The notes under the pieces were generated by a model. It was not told where the DNA came from and did no database searches. It saw only the letters and a program-made list of their open reading frames with translations. Shown here piece by piece: positions 30,124-31,597 of a DNA stretch of 31,597 nucleotides. Source of the stretch: a virus. Numbering within the stretch: the stretch's first letter is position 1; each line of letters begins with the position of its first letter. The translations under genes and the position numbers were made by a program. The stretch spans positions 1-31,597 of IMG/VR virus record IMGVR_UViG_3300047357_000068, one strand, 5' to 3'.

Positions 30124-31520
30124 GCGATACCTTTTAAGTTGCGTTTGAGCGACTGCGTCCAGCTGGACATAGAGCCAGACAGTGCAGTTGCAGCATCGCT
30201 AGCCATTGTCAGGCATAACGCATCTGCAAGGTCAGGTGACTTCAAACCACGCTTGCGCATCTCATCCTTACTCTCAGCCTTCATCTTGCCCGATGACGTG
30301 AAGCTATACCGTATCGCCGTCAATTCAGCCAACAGCTGGTCATCCTTCGGCAGCTTACACGACCTGTCCTCAAGCCAACCCTTCGTCTTAAACCAAAGCT
30401 CACTGCGCAAGTTCATATGCGTCTTACCCATGGCCGGTGCCTCGCCAACATTGATCCCTCTGACAGGCGCACCAAGCTCGCGCAGCCTGTCAACAACGCC
30501 ACCACCAACGCCAATGCTGTCAACCAATATCTCTTTCGGACGCATGGACGGCGGCAAACCCTCAAACTCAGCCATCACTCGGCCAACAGTCTGCATCAGG
30601 TCCAACCCCTGCCAGCTGGTGATCTCAGTCACAACATTGCCATACCGCTTGCACAGCGCAGTCTTATCCGTACCAAAACGCGCAACGTCCAAACCCCAGA
30701 TAGGCTTCTCATCCGGCGTAACCTCAATGTCACGATGAATTGCACTCTCAGCTAAATGAAACGGAATGATCGTGTCATCATCCGCCATGGGAAACTCGCC
30801 AAGCACACGAATCCTAAACGCGTTTGACTCCTCGCCATACCTCGCACGCATCTCGTCAACAAACTCATCGCTAACCAGCGGGCTGTCGATGCACGACCAA
30901 CGCCGTGTCCACCAGCTGTCAGCCATCCGCGTTTGACTTTCGTAAAACGTACCGCTGGAGCGCGTAGGGTTGCTCAGCAAGATCGTCGTCGCCGCGTGGC
31001 CAGACATCGAACCAGCGGCAGCCTCAAATACCTTCTCAGGCACACCAGACGCCTCATCCACAACCAGCAGCACGTTCTCCGAGTGAACCCCAGCCAACGC
31101 CTCCGGCGTTTCAGCCCGGCTAGTGCGAGCCGAAATAAACGCCTCACTCGGCGCAGCGTTCAACTCAACTCGATCAGACTTAACAGTCAGTAAAATTTTA
31201 AGCTGCGGGGGCAGCTCGTTAATCCAGCGCTTCAACTCCGCAAACAAAGCATCAAACAACTGACCACTGGTCGGCGCAGTCACCACAACCTTATTCGGAA
31301 AACGCAGCAAAACAAACCAAAGCATAATCCAACTAGCCGACGTTGACTTACCCGTGCCGTGACCACTGCGGATGCTAACCTTGCGCTCACCGTCAGCAAC
31401 GGCGCGCAAAAACTCAGCCTGATAATCATGCGGCGTCGCACCCAACACCTCCTGCACAAACAAGGCCGGGTCATCACGATAACGCAGCACAAACTCTTCT
31501 AGCGGGTTGGCTTCACTCAT
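30120..31520 (-). CDS. terL: Terminase large subunit
   Basis: A 466-residue packaging motor. The N-terminal ATPase has Walker A SGHGTGKST (52-60), Walker B LLVVDEA (151-157, Asp 155 and Glu 156) and the coupling motif LLSNPTR (181-187). The RNase H-like nuclease has GLDVARFGTD (Asp 278), ILVDSIGVGG (Asp 334) and SPDLADAL (Asp 430 and 433). It cuts concatemers and pumps DNA through the portal. The ATG is preceded by GAGG and overlaps the upstream stop by 8 nt; longer in-frame starts lack that spacing and lie in the upstream gene. Confidence 0.95.
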   Translation of the reverse strand: MSEANPLEEFVLRYRDDPALFVQEVLGATPHDYQAEFLRAVADGERKVSIRSGHGTGKSTSASWIMLWFVLLRFPNKVVVTAPTSGQLFDALFAELKRWINELPPQLKILLTVKSDRVELNAAPSEAFISARTSRAETPEALAGVHSENVLLVVDEASGVPEKVFEAAAGSMSGHAATTILLSNPTRSSGTFYESQTRMADSWWTRRWSCIDSPLVSDEFVDEMRARYGEESNAFRIRVLGEFPMADDDTIIPFHLAESAIHRDIEVTPDEKPIWGLDVARFGTDKTALCKRYGNVVTEITSWQGLDLMQTVGRVMAEFEGLPPSMRPKEILVDSIGVGGGVVDRLRELGAPVRGINVGEAPAMGKTHMNLRSELWFKTKGWLEDRSCKLPKDDQLLAELTAIRYSFTSSGKMKAESKDEMRKRGLKSPDLADALCLTMASDAATALSGSMSSWTQSLKRNLKGIA

Positions 31521-31597
31521 CTGTGACATCCTCATAGTCAGCCTCAATAGCCGACGCCTCACGCTGGCGGTCCTCAGCATCAATCTGCGCCAAGTCA
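31513..31597 (-). CDS. 3' end of a gene, probably terminase small subunit (partial)
   Basis: The last 27 codons of a gene entering from the right edge. The peptide is acidic (DLAQIDAEDRQREASAIEAD, ending VTDE). Its TGA lies inside the start of the TerL gene, an 8-nt overlap, so it is translated just before TerL. Position alone suggests the small terminase subunit; the DNA-binding part is outside the window. Confidence 0.55.
   Translation of the reverse strand, partial: DLAQIDAEDRQREASAIEADYEDVTDE

Overview
The window is a stretch of tailed-phage genome, most likely a podovirus with about 50% GC. Almost every gene abuts or overlaps the next (ATGA or TAATG junctions). The portal, major capsid protein and head-tail adaptor look like the SU10/phiEco32-type families. 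Several small proteins, and the tail-fibre anchor, are of a kind I know mainly from marine phages and cyanophages. A marine alphaproteobacterial host is a guess from composition and protein style; no host gene is present. I see no integrase, DNA polymerase, RNA polymerase or tRNA, so such functions lie outside the window or come from the host.

Layout. (1) Positions 81-5053 are leftward and form the early/replication operon. Read from its promoter it encodes a ribbon-helix-helix (RHH) regulator, a PDDEXK nuclease, a small unknown protein, a RecE-like exonuclease, an Enc34/gp2.5-like ssDNA-binding protein, a primase-helicase and an unknown acidic-tailed protein. (2) Positions 5054-5185 are a divergent control region with promoter elements and AGGAT-type operator repeats. 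(3) Positions 5186-7014 are the only rightward genes: an unknown protein, a 29-aa membrane peptide, a DnaJ-type zinc-finger miniprotein, a regulator with two predicted helix-turn-helix regions, an HNH endonuclease and a 36-aa membrane peptide. (4) Positions 7015-7177 are a noncoding gap between converging operons. (5) Positions 7178-10341 are leftward and hold a PDDEXK nuclease, the GH19 endolysin, small basic proteins, several membrane proteins (holin/lysis candidates) and a head-linked unknown. (6) Positions 10334-31597 are leftward morphogenesis genes. Read in the direction of transcription they encode the terminase small-subunit end, TerL, two small proteins, an ADP-ribosyltransferase-like protein, the adaptor, tail appendage proteins, a large tail fibre, three small proteins, a terminator and promoter, a P22 gp10-like nozzle protein, a C1q-like protein, a GNAT-like protein, four putative internal/ejection proteins, the portal, two small proteins, the scaffold and the major capsid protein.

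Most notable observations: a putative ejection protein whose tail-lysozyme domain has its two halves in reversed order; an ART-PolyVal-like ADP-ribosyltransferase domain in the virion gene cluster; a DDFD short motif shared by three replication-operon proteins; an exact 20-residue then 10-residue repeat protein; and a compact RHH-controlled divergent switch next to an unusual cluster of miniproteins.
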